Below are positions 9,982 to 19,368 of a stretch of DNA of 64,000 nt, in pieces. This DNA comes from Rhizopus arrhizus (taxonomy: Eukaryota > Mucoromycota > Mucoromycetes > Mucorales > Rhizopodaceae), in NCBI GenBank assembly GCA_024220505.1, contig JAKZZE010000003.1:1612001-1676000 (forward strand). Reading direction: 5' to 3'. Numbering within the stretch: the first letter of the stretch is position 1; each line of letters opens with the position of its first letter. The notes under the pieces were generated by a model, which was not told the DNA's origin, did not search any database, and saw only the letters and a list, made by a program, of their open reading frames with translations. Both the position numbers and the translations under genes were made by a program.

Positions 9982-11259
9982 ATGGTTTTTATAAGTCGTA
10001 ATCAAGCACTTTGCATTTTTTTTCAACTAAAGTTCAATGAAGAAAACAGCGTTCAAGCTTTAGAAAAGTTCCAAGCATTAAGCGATCAATTTGAGGTGTG
10101 CTATTTAACTGATCCGGCAGTTCCTGTACTGGTGTTGAAATCAAGATTATATGGCAACCCTTTTGTGTTCAAAGAATATATTAAAGAAGTGCCAAACGAA
10201 AACTTTTCCGATGAATCTGTAACCAAACTGGGTATGATTTTGAAGTTTTAATGGTGATAGCTTTACTAATTTGCAATACAGAAACAAAAGCTCAAGTATT
10301 AAAATTTATTGGTGAAGTATACTCTACCGAACCTGTTCTCGATGATATATATACCTTAAAAATAGTATCACTCTCAGAAATATTTGCCAAAATGATACAA
10401 TGTTCAACATATTTTAGCAGAAAATCACTCAACAGCTTCAGCTCGTTCTGCGGTAAAAACAAATTAGACTTTATGAAAGATGAAGATTCACGAAAAAGAT
10501 CGAAAAACGAAACTGGTTCTTATACTCGACTTTGGAGTCTTTATGTTTTAGAAGACAAATACCATGGTAAAGTGAAGGTGTTTCGTATTGACTTCCTTAT
10601 TGACTTTTTGTTTGTAGCAAATGTGATTAAAAATATATTAGAATATAATGAGAAATATCAAGAATTCTTGAAGACGCAGAAGGAATTAGGTGTAGAAATA
10701 GTGGGATACGTCAGAAAGTCATCCTGTGACAAAAACGAACAAAACAGAATAAGACTCATAAAAGAATGGTTGATAACCTACGAAGTCGGTCGATAGTTGA
10801 TAAAGTCTTTGTCTCGAAAACTTCCGATGCCGATCAGCCATTTCACAAACGAGACATCAATGCGGACACCATAGAGGAGACAGATGGCACCACGACAGGT
10901 AATAGGCAGTACATGCTGAAGATAATCTTGAATTAATATATTCTGCCTTTTAGATTTTATTGAGTTTTTAAACGCGACCAAAAAAGAAGTGATTTTAGTC
11001 GTCTTGGATTACGCAGGTTTAACGACAAACGTTGAAGATTTGAAGGAATTTCTCAGGTAAAAAGCAAGTAAATATTACATAAATTGACACCTGATTGATC
11101 TATTGTGTTAGCGAGCAAAGAAACATCACAAAAATAATAGTTGACAGACTCCCTATCACAACCGAAGTTGAAATTTTTGAAACAGAGCTGTTACTTCAAG
11201 ACCCAAAGGCTATTAAGAAGTTCGATTGCAGAACACGGCCGATCCAAAGATCCCTATAA
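9982..11259 (+). pseudogene. Serine-recombinase-like gene, copy 1 (frameshifted)
   Basis: Same five-exon structure as the intact copy at 27581-28858: exons 9982-10231, 10282-10566, 10618-10898, 10954-11056 and 11112-11259, with introns of 50, 51, 55 and 55 nt (GTATGA, GTAAAG, GTAATA and GTAAAA starts, all ending AG). Exon 3 is 281 nt against 282 in the intact copy because one base is missing near 10763. The frame therefore fails just after the YVRKSSCDKNEQNR segment, leaving a stop at 10794-10796. The first 149 bases of coding sequence are in the inverted arm; the rest is in the loop. Confidence 0.75.
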
Positions 11260-11351
11260 AACTATACCAATTCCATTATCATCTTTCTTTTCTTCATATT
11301 ACTATTATTAGCAGAAGATATTTATTTCCACTAGCCAAGAATGGTGTTCGT
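11260..11351. other. Loop sequence downstream of the recombinase-like gene
   Basis: 3' flank without ORF, matching 27535-27580 and 26580-26605 of the other loop in reverse. The LTR target TTCGT is at 11347-11351. Confidence 0.5.
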
Positions 11352-11651
11352 TGTGGAATAGGCGTGTTGTTTCTCTCGATTAATAAAATTAACAAATAAA
11401 TCAAATAATCGATGAGTCTCTTGAACCTCTTTATTGAGTAAGGACGAGAGAGAGAGCCCATTCAATACAAACTACGTCTTAGAATATAACAATATGATTT
11501 AGGGTCCGAGGTAGTACGGTATAAATTGTGTGGGCTGTTTATCGTACATAGCACGAAGTGCTATATATAATATACAGTCAAATTATTAATTTTAAGAATC
11601 TTTTGAGTGATCTCACACGACATTAAGGAAATTATTAGAGTAAATACGACA
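11352..11651. mobile_element. Solo LTR (300 bp)
   Basis: Begins TGTGGAATAGG and ends TACGACA (TG..CA), with a 5-bp target duplication TTCGT at 11347-11351 and 11652-11656. The corresponding loop at 26570-26580 reads straight through (AAAACGAACACC on the + strand), giving the empty site. No internal retrotransposon sequence remains. Confidence 0.8.
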
Positions 11652-11982
11652 TTCGTTTTATTTAACTTGAAAATTACCTTTAGGTAGCCTATGTTGGTGC
11701 TTGTAACTTAAATCTTCCCATAGCGCGAATAACCCCGTGAATTGATGCATTCTTATTTTTTTACGACAGCATATCCTGCAGTTTTTCTTTGACAAAGCTC
11801 GATGTTTTTATAACCATCTGTGAATAAAGATAACATTTTTCGATAGTCAACTAGTCAGACCACATATTAAATTTTTATTTTATAGAGTATTTGTGTTTCA
11901 AAAAGAAGAATTAAGAGCAATAAGTAGCTCGACTTAAGCCCTTCGTATTAAGGTGCTTGTATGTACTTATAGGTGCCACTGG
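11652..11982. other. Loop sequence next to the truncated first exon
   Basis: No intact gene. In reverse it matches 60816-61131 and part of 26333-26580. On the - strand at about 11765-11840 a short frame LSLFTDGYKN..AGYAVV resembles the first strand of an RNase H domain; it is too short for a firm call. Confidence 0.4.
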
Positions 11983-12198
11983 TTATAGTTCACAGGACTT
12001 GTAGGTGTAAAAGATTAACGGATACTTTGAAATCTGTAATTTAGTTGCAAGTACGGGAACTGCCGGATCAGTTAAATAGCACACCTCAAATTGATCGCTT
12101 AATGCTTGGAACTTTTCTAAAGCTTGAACGCTGTTTTCTTCATTGAACTTTAGTTGAAAAAAAATGCAAAGTGCTTGATTACGACTTATAAAAACCAT
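11983..12198 (-). pseudogene. First-exon fragment of the recombinase-like gene
   Basis: 71 codons from the ATG at 12198. The first 49 match exon 1 of the gene (to VPVL), then the sequence changes to ATKLQISKYPLIF and stops. The change marks the arm/loop border at 12051. An alternative short product cannot be excluded because the same C-terminal extension is open in all three fragments in the window. Confidence 0.7.
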
Positions 12199-12289
12199 GG
12201 CGAGAAGAGAGTGCAAATTTAAAAAAAAAAAAATAGTTTTTATTTGAAATCACTCAGACTTCGATTGGTTAACAAAAAAACCTAGGCGT

Positions 12290-12592
12290 GACCACGGTGA
12301 TGACCACGGTGATGACCACGGTGATGACCACGGTGATGACCACGGTGATGACCACGGTAATGACCACGGTTACGACCATGGTGTTGACCACGGTAATGAC
12401 CACGGTGATGACCATGGTATTGACCACGGTGATGACCACGGTGATGACCACGGTGATGACCATGGTATTGACCACGGTGGTGACCACGGTGATGACCACG
12501 GTGATGACCATGGTATTGACCACGGTGGTGACCACGGTGATGACCACGGTAATGACCACGGTGATGACCACGGTGATGACCACGGTGACAGA
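12290..12592 (-). repeat. 12-bp minisatellite, long allele (about 25 units)
   Basis: Mostly TGACCACGGTGA-type units with variants (CCATGGTATTG, GGTTACGACCATGG). Long apparent ORFs in several frames (His-Arg-Gly or Met-Thr-Val repeats) are by-products of a repeat length divisible by three. Confidence 0.95.
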
Positions 12593-12610
12593 ACAATATA
12601 TGTGACATGT

Positions 12611-12729
12611 CTTTTTTTTTTTTTGAAAAGCACGACAGTATCTCTCCGAATTGTGCGGCACTCTTTTTTAAAAGTATACGACACTAATTTATGTAAAATG
12701 CGGCACTTTAGTTTCTTTTCTTGAGACAT
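12611..12729 (-). repeat. Five 23-bp phased repeats
   Basis: CGACA/CGGCA cores on the + strand at 12633, 12656, 12679, 12701 and 12724, mirroring 9693-9806 including the single 22-bp interval. Confidence 0.8.
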
Positions 12730-12767
12730 CGTTTTTGCAAAAGGTGTACTTGGTCTCTTTCTTAAAA

Positions 12768-12994
12768 ATAGTTACAGGGGGGCAAAGCCCCCTAGCGAAG
12801 TAGTCAAAGTTCTTTCTGCTAGTTTAGTCTCTCGTCTGGCGACACTAGTTCAAATCTCCATGACCGTTTTTCTGTGTTTGTTTGTGGGTTTAAGCCCTGT
12901 TATTAAAATGTTTCTTATGATGACCAGCTAAATATGCGGCATCCGAATAAAATCCTTATACAAAAAAAAAAAAAAAAAAAAAAAATAGTTACAG
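12768..12994 (+). mobile_element. tRNA-derived SINE, copy 2
   Basis: Target duplication ATAGTTACAG at 12768-12777 and 12985-12994. The head starts GGGGGCAAAGCCCCC (a 5-bp stem) and contains a pol III A box TAGCGAAGTAGTC (12793-12805) and a B box GTTCAAATC (12848-12856), 43 bp apart. The tRNA cloverleaf is degenerate, so it is not a tRNA gene. After a body of about 75 bp, the last bases before the A-tail (GCGGCATCCGAATAAAATCC) closely match the 3' end of the LINE at 30314-35745 (GCGGCACCGGAATAAAATCC). The SINE is therefore probably mobilised by that LINE. Confidence 0.82.
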
Positions 12995-13491
12995 GCGGTA
13001 TCGACTCTGAAGAACACTTTGTCTGGTCTTGTCCTTTGAAACATGAAATCTGGCAAACAATTGCTTCTCGCTTTTTCGTTGACCCTGCCAGGTTGACTTA
13101 CAGCCTCATTAAACTCCCTTCTTCCTCTGGCATTGAAGTCGCTCCTTCACTTTCGGTGACCTACTTGGATATCATAGCTTCTGTGCTGCTCTCTTTATGG
13201 CAACTTCACTGGAAATTTATTTTCGATGAATATCAATTCTGGCCTCAAGAAGTAGTAGCAAGAGCCACTAGGCAAATTCTCAAGATTCACAAAGAAAACA
13301 GCAGTCGATCACCAAACAGCTAATCCATACGTTTCTGCTCAGTTCTCTACCTCAGATTTTGTTGCCAGTATCAAACTTCGCACGGATTACAAAACAAAAT
13401 AACAAAAATGAACAAACCCCCCTCGATTATAATTTATTTATTGCTTACAAAGGTGTACGCCTTGCGGCACCGGAATAAAATCCTCCTTTTA

Positions 13492-13524
<33 letters not shown>
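12995..13524 (+). mobile_element. 5'-truncated LINE 3' end, copy 2
   Basis: Mirror of 8900-9429. It encodes the final 110 residues of LINE ORF2 (zinc-finger tail HFVWSCPLKHEIW onward, stop at 13321-13323), about 150 bp of 3' UTR and a 32-base A-tail. Confidence 0.9.
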
Positions 13525-13525
<1 letters not shown>

Positions 13526-14905
13526 ATGCAGTATTTTTATGAGGATGGTACAGGCAATATATTTGATGAGAAAGGCGATGAAGCAACGACATTTATTGAG
13601 GAAAAGTCATTTAGATTGAGAAAACTAACTGATCTTCGAAAGTATATAAAAAATACAGAAGTTCATTTTGAATTAGAAGAACCTGAAGACATAATGATGG
13701 AGGAAACGCCTCCTAAGAAAGAAAGAGCTACTCAGTACAATATTTATACTGATGAAGATCGTCGAAGGTATTTTTATTTTATGTCAGAAAAGCTTATGAA
13801 ACCGAAGGAGGCAGCTAAAGCTGCGAATGTAAACTATGATACTGCACGCAAATGGAAGCAGATATACGACAGAGATCCAGAGAAGAATATTCCTCTAAAA
13901 AAAAACCAACCGCACACCTAATAGACCGGTTAGTCAGCTTAACGAGAACCACAAGAAACATTTGATCAGCTTTTTTGATGAAAATCCTTCAGCTTATATT
14001 CAAGATGCAGTAGATGATTTGACCACGAGCTTTGCTGGCCTAGAAATTAGAAAGTCGAGAGTAGCAGAGTTTATGAAGGAAGAGTATAATCTTAGCATTA
14101 AGACTGTAAGTCGTCATCCTGTTGCAAGAAATAGTGAAAAGACTATGCAGGAACGCGCTGAATGGGTTCAAAAGTGGATCAATGACGGCATGGATTATTT
14201 AAAGAATTGCATTTTTATTAATGAATCTGGCTTTGATATCAATATGCGTCGAAGTCGAGGTTGGGCAGCTCGTGGTTCACCAGCAGTTATTACAACCCCT
14301 TCAGCAAGAGCTGTATCACACACAATTATTGGTGCAATCTCTGCTTTTGGTGTCGTGAACATAAGTTTAAAGGAACCAGGTAATGTTAAGAGAAGGAAGG
14401 TTGTGGGTGCCACCAAAAGAAAATCACCTGAGGATAGGATATCTGTCCCTAAAGGGACTACTTCAGGTCACTATCTCAATTTTATTAACGATACCATGGA
14501 TATCATGGATGAGTTTCCTGAGATGAGAGGGTTTTTTATCGTTATGGATAACGCACCAATTCACGTCCCAGACTCAATTGATCCTATTATCGAAAAAAGA
14601 GGTTATAAACCTGTATATCTTCCACCATATTCACCTGAATTAAATCCGATTGAACAGTTCTGGGCTATTTTAAAGGGAAAAGTCAAACGAAGTAAATTCA
14701 CGAATACGGATAGTCTCACTTCTAGAATTATAGAGGCTAGTGAAAATGTACCTGCGGAATATCTTCATAACTTCGTTCAACATTCAGTAAATCAATTTGA
14801 GAATTGCTTGAATAAACTCCCAATATAATCTTGCCTTGGTCAACTTTTGAAATGTGATCAAGTAATTTATTTTTTTTGACTAAGTAAAATAAAATTCTTG
14901 ACCAA
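13525..14905 (+). mobile_element. Tc1-like transposon B, copy 2, split by DIRS 1
   Basis: Runs from the transposase start to ..AAAATTCTTGACCAAT, where DIRS copy 1 interrupts it. The missing 3' terminal segment lies at 43924-44051, on the far side of DIRS copy 2. Confidence 0.85.
13526..14828 (+). pseudogene. Tc1-like DD34E transposase B, copy 2
   Basis: The protein halves 13526-13921 and 13962-14828 are identical to the copy at 7596-8898, including the A9 frameshift and the Asp-to-Asn change (INESGF) at the first catalytic position. Confidence 0.9.
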
Positions 14906-14943
14906 TCCTTATGTTGGCGAAACGAAGTCGAAAAATGTGATAG

Positions 14944-15030
14944 ATGCTCTCAGAGCCACGCTTTATTTTCCTTTTAAGTATAATAATAATAGTAATATTC
15001 TTTTTTCCCTTTTCTTCCCTATATCTTTCT
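14944..15030 (+). repeat. DIRS 1 terminal inverted repeat (3' side)
   Basis: Matches 19131-19225 in reverse complement; ends CCCTATATCTTTC. Followed by an A/T stretch and T22 before the recombinase stop. Confidence 0.9.
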
Positions 15031-15138
15031 TGCCTAAGCATAATTCAATTTTTTTTTTTTTTTTTTTTTTTTGGGTTGGGAAAAGTATATAAATATATAA
15101 TTAATAATGGTGAGATAAAGATAAACGTATAGATTGCC

Positions 15139-16272
15139 CTAGAAGAAGCGACGATACCAAGGGTGGGCATCTATCACATTTTTCGACTTCGTTTCGCCAA
15201 CATAAGGATTGTTTGTCGTTCCTAATACAATCTCAGTTGGCTCCACTCCGTCTGCAAATGTGATAGTGTTTTCCGGTTGAGAAAAAATTGAATGATTAAT
15301 GGCCGTACTTGAATGGTCTTGATGCCTTGGCTTATAATAGAAGTTTTCGAAGGTGTTTGAGTTTAGACTCCAGTTTGCATGTTTCTTAACTTCTGGGATA
15401 GAGTGTCCTTTTTCGATAGCTTTTGTGCTTGATGCTGAGCGGATTGAGTGTGCTTTGAATTTAGTGGTATCGACACCAGATTTGTCCATTAAGAGTTTCA
15501 CCCAGTTGGATAACGTTGAAGGTCGAATCGAAGAGACTTGTGCAGGTTTATCAATGTAAGCTAGAAATAGAGTATGATCCACAGGAAGAGATTCTCTTAG
15601 ATGATTAGTTTTTTGAATAAAGAGATGTAAGGTTGAAGCTGGACATAACCGAGTGTCTTGTAAAACGCCAAATTTTGAAGTTTTCACTTGTGTTTCTTTT
15701 GGTTTTCGAAAGTGGATTGTGACACCGGTGAGAGCGGAAGAACTAGATGTCGAGCAGTCTTGAAATGTGAAAATGATATCGCGATGTTGTAAACGGCCTA
15801 TGTCAGATCGAGGTCTAGCCATGGTGGCTAAGCAAAGTAGTGCAATTGTCTTCAGTTGGAGATCATATAAGGATAAAAGGCTTGAGTCAGCCCAGGTGGA
15901 AAGCAAGAAAAGTACCATCTTGTCCGTATCCCAGGTTTCTAGTTGCGAGGTTGATGGAATGTGTACTTCAGATCTGCGCTTGGTGGCGAAGAAAGCCTGA
16001 ATCTGTTCTTGATTTGCTATTGGCATGTGTTCCGGGTAAAGTACTCGAAAAACTGAAGCAATTGAAGAACGAAAACTGTTGAGGTGACTGACGCTAAATC
16101 TTTGGTGGGCAACCAAGAAATTTAGAACATTCGTTTGATTATACTCTGTTGGATCTACTTGTGGGACTTGCTGTGTGCACCAGAGTTGCCAACGCCTCCA
16201 GCCATGATCGTAATTTTCCGCTGTTTTGGACCGAGTTGTGTCTTGGAGGTAACTGACACTGGTTTCATTCAT
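15139..16272 (-). CDS. DIRS 1 tyrosine recombinase (377 aa)
   Basis: Tyrosine recombinase that would integrate the circular cDNA. Visible catalytic set: Arg in MARPRSDIGRL, His-x-x-Arg in AHSIRSASS, the HANWSLNSNTF block and Tyr in FENFYYKP. An N-terminal SAM-like region contains WRRWQLWCTQQV. ATG 16270-16272 overlaps the RT stop as TAATG, suggesting termination-reinitiation. The same frame stays open upstream to 19083 across RT and gag, but that part shows no domain and is not annotated as protein. Confidence 0.88.
   Translation of the reverse strand: MNETSVSYLQDTTRSKTAENYDHGWRRWQLWCTQQVPQVDPTEYNQTNVLNFLVAHQRFSVSHLNSFRSSIASVFRVLYPEHMPIANQEQIQAFFATKRRSEVHIPSTSQLETWDTDKMVLFLLSTWADSSLLSLYDLQLKTIALLCLATMARPRSDIGRLQHRDIIFTFQDCSTSSSSALTGVTIHFRKPKETQVKTSKFGVLQDTRLCPASTLHLFIQKTNHLRESLPVDHTLFLAYIDKPAQVSSIRPSTLSNWVKLLMDKSGVDTTKFKAHSIRSASSTKAIEKGHSIPEVKKHANWSLNSNTFENFYYKPRHQDHSSTAINHSIFSQPENTITFADGVEPTEIVLGTTNNPYVGETKSKNVIDAHPWYRRFF
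15169..15266 (-). repeat. DIRS 1 internal complementary region
   Basis: Its first 40 bases are the reverse complement of the left end extension and its last 55 that of the right end extension, meeting at AAGGATT/GTTTGTCG (15204-15218). This equals the junction of a circularised element and allows the ends to be rebuilt during reverse transcription. It overlaps the last codons of the recombinase frame. Confidence 0.9.
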
Positions 16273-18350
16273 TAAGCCAGACTGGTTCCTTGCTTTGTTG
16301 ATAATATCCATGCGACTAGGGAGAACTTGTTGACTTTCATGATCATGGGATGGTCTAGGTGTTTCATTCGTAGGATCATCGGCCACCAGTATTGACTCGG
16401 CCAGAGTGGAGTCACCAGAACTGCTTGTTGTACACGGGACTTCTTTAGTTTTTGAAGCACCTTCGGAATCAATTTCCACGGTGGGTTCAGGTACATACCC
16501 TTCTTCAACCATTTCTGACAGAAGGCATCCTGAGCTGCTGCGGATGGATCGGGATGGAGACTCCAATATTTTCTTAGTTGGTTGTTGTGAGACGCTGCAA
16601 AGGCGTCGATCTTTAGCGGTCCCCACGTCTGTTGAATTTGTTGAAAGAGTTTCTTTGGAATCGTCCATTCGTATAGAGGTATGTGTTTCCGTGATAACCT
16701 GTCGGCTTGTGTGTTCTTCAGACCGGCAATGTGTTGGTAAGTTACTTTGAGGTGGTGCTGATTGCATAAGTCCTGGATTTGGACTGCTAACTCCTGAAGC
16801 TGTAGTGATGCTGTCCCTCCACCTTTCGTTGTATATTTTAGGGCTGTAGTGTTGTCGGTGAATACCTTGATTGTGCAGTTTTCGAATCTTGTTGCATGTA
16901 TCTTCAGTGCATAGTAAACTGCTTTCAACTCGCGGACGTTTATTGAATGTGTTTTGTCCGTCTCGCTCCAAAACCCGAATGTCTCTATAAACGGCGAACT
17001 GATTCCCCATCCTGTTTCCGAACTGTCTGTGTAGATGGTAATTTGAGGCGTGGGTACTTCCATTGTTTGAATTGGTAGGCCGTTCTTCATTGATACTGAT
17101 TCCTTCCACCATAGGAGTTCTTGTAGACTCTGCCGAGACAGGTAACAGGGTCTTTCCCAATTCTGATGATTCAACTGGAGACTCTTCGCTAGATCTCGTT
17201 GAAGATAACGAATATGAAGTAGGGCTTCTCCAATTGCTGGAATCATCGAGGTGACTTTCCCCAGTAGGCCTGCGATCCATCGGCATGATCTCTGGACAGG
17301 TTGTGAAGCTTGTTTGATACGTTGTAACAGTCTGTTGATCTTTTGAATTGGGACTGTGATTTTCATCTTTTTCGTGTTGAATTGGAATCCCAGGAATTCC
17401 TGCATTTGAGATGGAATGAGGACACTTTTTTCCATATTGATGATGAACCCCAGTTTTTGTAGATGTGCAATTACCTTTTGAGAGGTAGTGGTGAGTTCTT
17501 CTTTTGATTTTCCTAGCAGGCAGATGTCGTCCAAATAGTAGACTAGACGGATTCCTTCTTGACGGAGAGGTTCGATTGCATAGCGCATCAGTTTTGAAAA
17601 TAATCTGGGTGCGACATTGAGACCGAAAGCGAGGGATCGATACTGATACACAATTCCTTCGTTTTTGAAAGTGAGAAATCTTCGAGAATCTTGGTGAATA
17701 GGGACGACTGTGTAGGCGTCTTTTAAGTCGATTTTGCACAAGAAATCGTCTTTTTCGATTATTTCTCTCAGTGCCGGGACTCCTTCCATCTTGAAGTGTT
17801 CGCACTGGATGTGCTGATTCAATCTTTGGCAATCCAATATTGGTCTTCGTTTGGTGCTTTCTTGAATTGTGAAGAATTTTGAAAGATAGTTTTCTGATTG
17901 ATTTGGCATATATTCGATTATTCCTGCTGTAAGGAATTTGTTCACCGCCTCGTTTACTGCTTGTTGGTCTGATTGATTCAGTGGTGTTGATTTCTTGAGT
18001 TTCCATGGTGCTGGTTTTGAAGCGAATTGAATCTTGTAACCCTCTTTCACAATAGAGAGCGGCCATTTGTGTGACGTTATTTGGGTCCAATAGTGGTAAA
18101 ATTTTCCCAGGCGACCACCTGGTAAGAGGCCATCCTGAGGGATCGTGTAGTTTTGAGACGAGGTTGTTGTTTTGTTCCTTTTGGGTGTTGTTGTTGGTTG
18201 TTGAGGGGCAGTAGATATTGTTATTGGTTGTTGTTGGATCTTGATTCGGTTGTCTGATAAGGCTGAGGTGGTTGGTGGTTGGAAGTTGAGGTGCCTCGTC
18301 CTCGACCTCCAGATTGAAAAGGGTTGCCTCGTGACCAATTCCCACGCCAA
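16272..18350 (-). CDS. DIRS 1 reverse transcriptase / RNase H / methyltransferase-like ORF
   Basis: About 690 codons. RT motifs: KIDLKDAYTVVPIHQ, LAFGLNVAPRLFSKLM and the catalytic YYLDDICLLG. RNase H acidic residues: IYTDSSETGWG, NVRELKAVYYAL, VFTDNTTAL, QADRLSR. The C-terminal third has KIDAFAASHNNQL and YLNPPWKLIP, the DNA-adenine-methylase-like domain typical of DIRS RT proteins. It starts inside the gag ORF (overlap 130 bp) in the -1 frame without an early ATG, so a -1 frameshift or reinitiation is likely. The frame is intact. Confidence 0.9.
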   Translation of the reverse strand: MAWELVTRQPFSIWRSRTRHLNFQPPTTSALSDNRIKIQQQPITISTAPQQPTTTPKRNKTTTSSQNYTIPQDGLLPGGRLGKFYHYWTQITSHKWPLSIVKEGYKIQFASKPAPWKLKKSTPLNQSDQQAVNEAVNKFLTAGIIEYMPNQSENYLSKFFTIQESTKRRPILDCQRLNQHIQCEHFKMEGVPALREIIEKDDFLCKIDLKDAYTVVPIHQDSRRFLTFKNEGIVYQYRSLAFGLNVAPRLFSKLMRYAIEPLRQEGIRLVYYLDDICLLGKSKEELTTTSQKVIAHLQKLGFIINMEKSVLIPSQMQEFLGFQFNTKKMKITVPIQKINRLLQRIKQASQPVQRSCRWIAGLLGKVTSMIPAIGEALLHIRYLQRDLAKSLQLNHQNWERPCYLSRQSLQELLWWKESVSMKNGLPIQTMEVPTPQITIYTDSSETGWGISSPFIETFGFWSETDKTHSINVRELKAVYYALKIHATRFENCTIKVFTDNTTALKYTTKGGGTASLQLQELAVQIQDLCNQHHLKVTYQHIAGLKNTQADRLSRKHIPLYEWTIPKKLFQQIQQTWGPLKIDAFAASHNNQLRKYWSLHPDPSAAAQDAFCQKWLKKGMYLNPPWKLIPKVLQKLKKSRVQQAVLVTPLWPSQYWWPMILRMKHLDHPMIMKVNKFSLVAWILSTKQGTSLA

Positions 18351-19105
18351 TATCCACCTCGTGATCCTCCTCGACCTCGTGATCCACTAAATCCACGATT
18401 GGTGTTGAAGCTTCCCCTTCTAAACGAAGATGCGTCTCTAAGGACTTTGTCTTCAAAGCGAGCTTTTTGTAGTTGTTCAACAAAGTTTCGATCGAAACTA
18501 TTCGTTTTTCCATCATCCTCTGCCGTATATTCCAAGTGCTTGATGCTTGCAGGTAACTTGAGCGCTTTGAGGGAGACTTCTTTTGCTTCTCGTTCTTGTT
18601 GTTTTGCTGAACCAAAACCGAAGATGGAAAGACGTTGGGCTTGTTCGATAGTGTTGTTAAAGATTTCACTATCTTTTTCTGAGATAAATGCTGCTTTGCT
18701 TTGCAGGTATTGAAGTTGTTCGTATATTTCTGTACTGGCTCTGGCTTGGAGTCGAGTTGTTTCAGTGATCTTATGTATGGTACTGACGAGTTGATAGGCG
18801 TCCACCTTCCAGTTTTTGAGGTCTGGAACAAATTCTTTGTTGATCTGTTCTGCCTTTGTCCAAGTGTCATGGTTGTAACGCTGGATGGTTCTTTTATATT
18901 GTTTAAAATCGTCCTTGAGCTGTGCTGAAGATGCATTGTCCAAGGCTTCGCTAATAACCAAGGGGAGTTCAGTCCCGTTGGCTTGGATTTCTCTTTCTCT
19001 TGCCCGTTGTTCTTCAAATTCTCTGAACAGGGCTTCCACTTGTGCATGAGTGGTGTTTGATTGTTGGTTAAATTCTTGGTCATTTGTAATATCGATATTA
19101 TTCAT
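18221..19105 (-). CDS. DIRS 1 gag-like protein (294 aa)
   Basis: First ORF of the element. The N-terminal half is acidic and helical (coiled-coil-like HAQVEALFREFEEQRARERE). The C-terminal 60 residues are an RGG/Gly-Arg-Ser-rich tail (SRGRGGSRGGYWRGNW) suited to RNA binding in place of a zinc knuckle. ATG 19105 is used; an upstream in-frame GTG is not needed. The ATG lies about 25 bases inside the right inverted repeat. Confidence 0.85.
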   Translation of the reverse strand: MNNIDITNDQEFNQQSNTTHAQVEALFREFEEQRAREREIQANGTELPLVISEALDNASSAQLKDDFKQYKRTIQRYNHDTWTKAEQINKEFVPDLKNWKVDAYQLVSTIHKITETTRLQARASTEIYEQLQYLQSKAAFISEKDSEIFNNTIEQAQRLSIFGFGSAKQQEREAKEVSLKALKLPASIKHLEYTAEDDGKTNSFDRNFVEQLQKARFEDKVLRDASSFRRGSFNTNRGFSGSRGRGGSRGGYWRGNWSRGNPFQSGGRGRGTSTSNHQPPQPYQTTESRSNNNQ

Positions 19106-19130
19106 AGTTGACTCCACGATGCGTGGCTTT

Positions 19131-19225
19131 GAAAGATATAGGGAAGAAAAGGGAAAAAAAGAATATTACTATTATTATTATACTTAAAAGGAAAATAAAG
19201 CGTGGCTCTGAGAGCATCTATCACA
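19131..19225 (-). repeat. DIRS 1 terminal inverted repeat (5' side)
   Basis: Reverse complement of 14944-15030 with a small length difference in the A/T part. It contains the presumed promoter for the genomic RNA. Confidence 0.88.
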
Positions 19226-19276
19226 TTTGCAGACGGAGTGGAGCCAACTGAGATTGTATTAGGAACGACAAACAAT

Positions 19277-19328
19277 TCTTGAGAGGCTTGATTGTCTTAA
19301 AAAACCCAATTTGGGTTTTCTTTGATTT

Positions 19329-19368
<40 letters not shown>

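Larger units (their letters stand above)
1448..10130 (+). repeat. Array unit 1 (forward)
   Basis: Order: nuclease 5' end, coiled-coil ORF, transposon A, non-coding segment, transposon B, LINE fragment, SINE, 23-bp repeats, minisatellite, recombinase-like exon 1. Unit 2 has the same order on the other strand and unit 3 on this strand. Unit 1 differs from the nuclease-proximal half of units 2 and 3 by scattered substitutions and a 23-bp deletion near 6321. Confidence 0.85.
7390..14905. repeat. Palindrome P2 around the recombinase-like loop
   Basis: Outer arm coordinates sum to 22424 (7596/14828, 8898/13526, 9101/13323); the sum shifts inward only through different minisatellite and poly(A) lengths. 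The loop is 10131-12050. Both arms carry the same transposon B mutations, the LINE fragment and the SINE, so these insertions predate the duplication or were copied by gene conversion. Confidence 0.92.
14905..19276 (-). mobile_element. DIRS-like tyrosine-recombinase retrotransposon, copy 1
   Basis: 4.37 kb, element sense on the - strand. Order: gag-like ORF, RT/RNase H/methyltransferase-like ORF, tyrosine recombinase ORF. Inverted terminal repeats of about 95 bp (14944-15030 and 19131-19225) begin with the sequence that reads GTGATAGATGCTCTCAGAGC. Non-repeated extensions at each end (14905-14943; 19226-19276) are matched in complement by an internal region at 15169-15266. This is the split-repeat plus internal complementary region hallmark of DIRS elements. 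No target duplication, as expected for recombinase-mediated insertion. Confidence 0.93.

Noticed and set aside
12282..12608. His-His-Arg-Gly repeat protein (possible metal binder)
   Set aside because: Same minisatellite artefact; the reading direction opposes the adjacent gene and the length varies freely.
12778..12860. Functional tRNA gene
   Set aside because: A and B boxes are present but the T stem and acceptor do not pair; the A-tail and target duplication show a SINE.
15139..19083. Single 1314-residue protein
   Set aside because: Only the last 377 codons show recombinase features; the remainder is an overlapping frame of gag and RT.
19333..19368. T36 tract as an A-tail of a retrotransposon
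   Set aside because: No recognisable LINE or SINE sequence beside it and no flanking duplication found.
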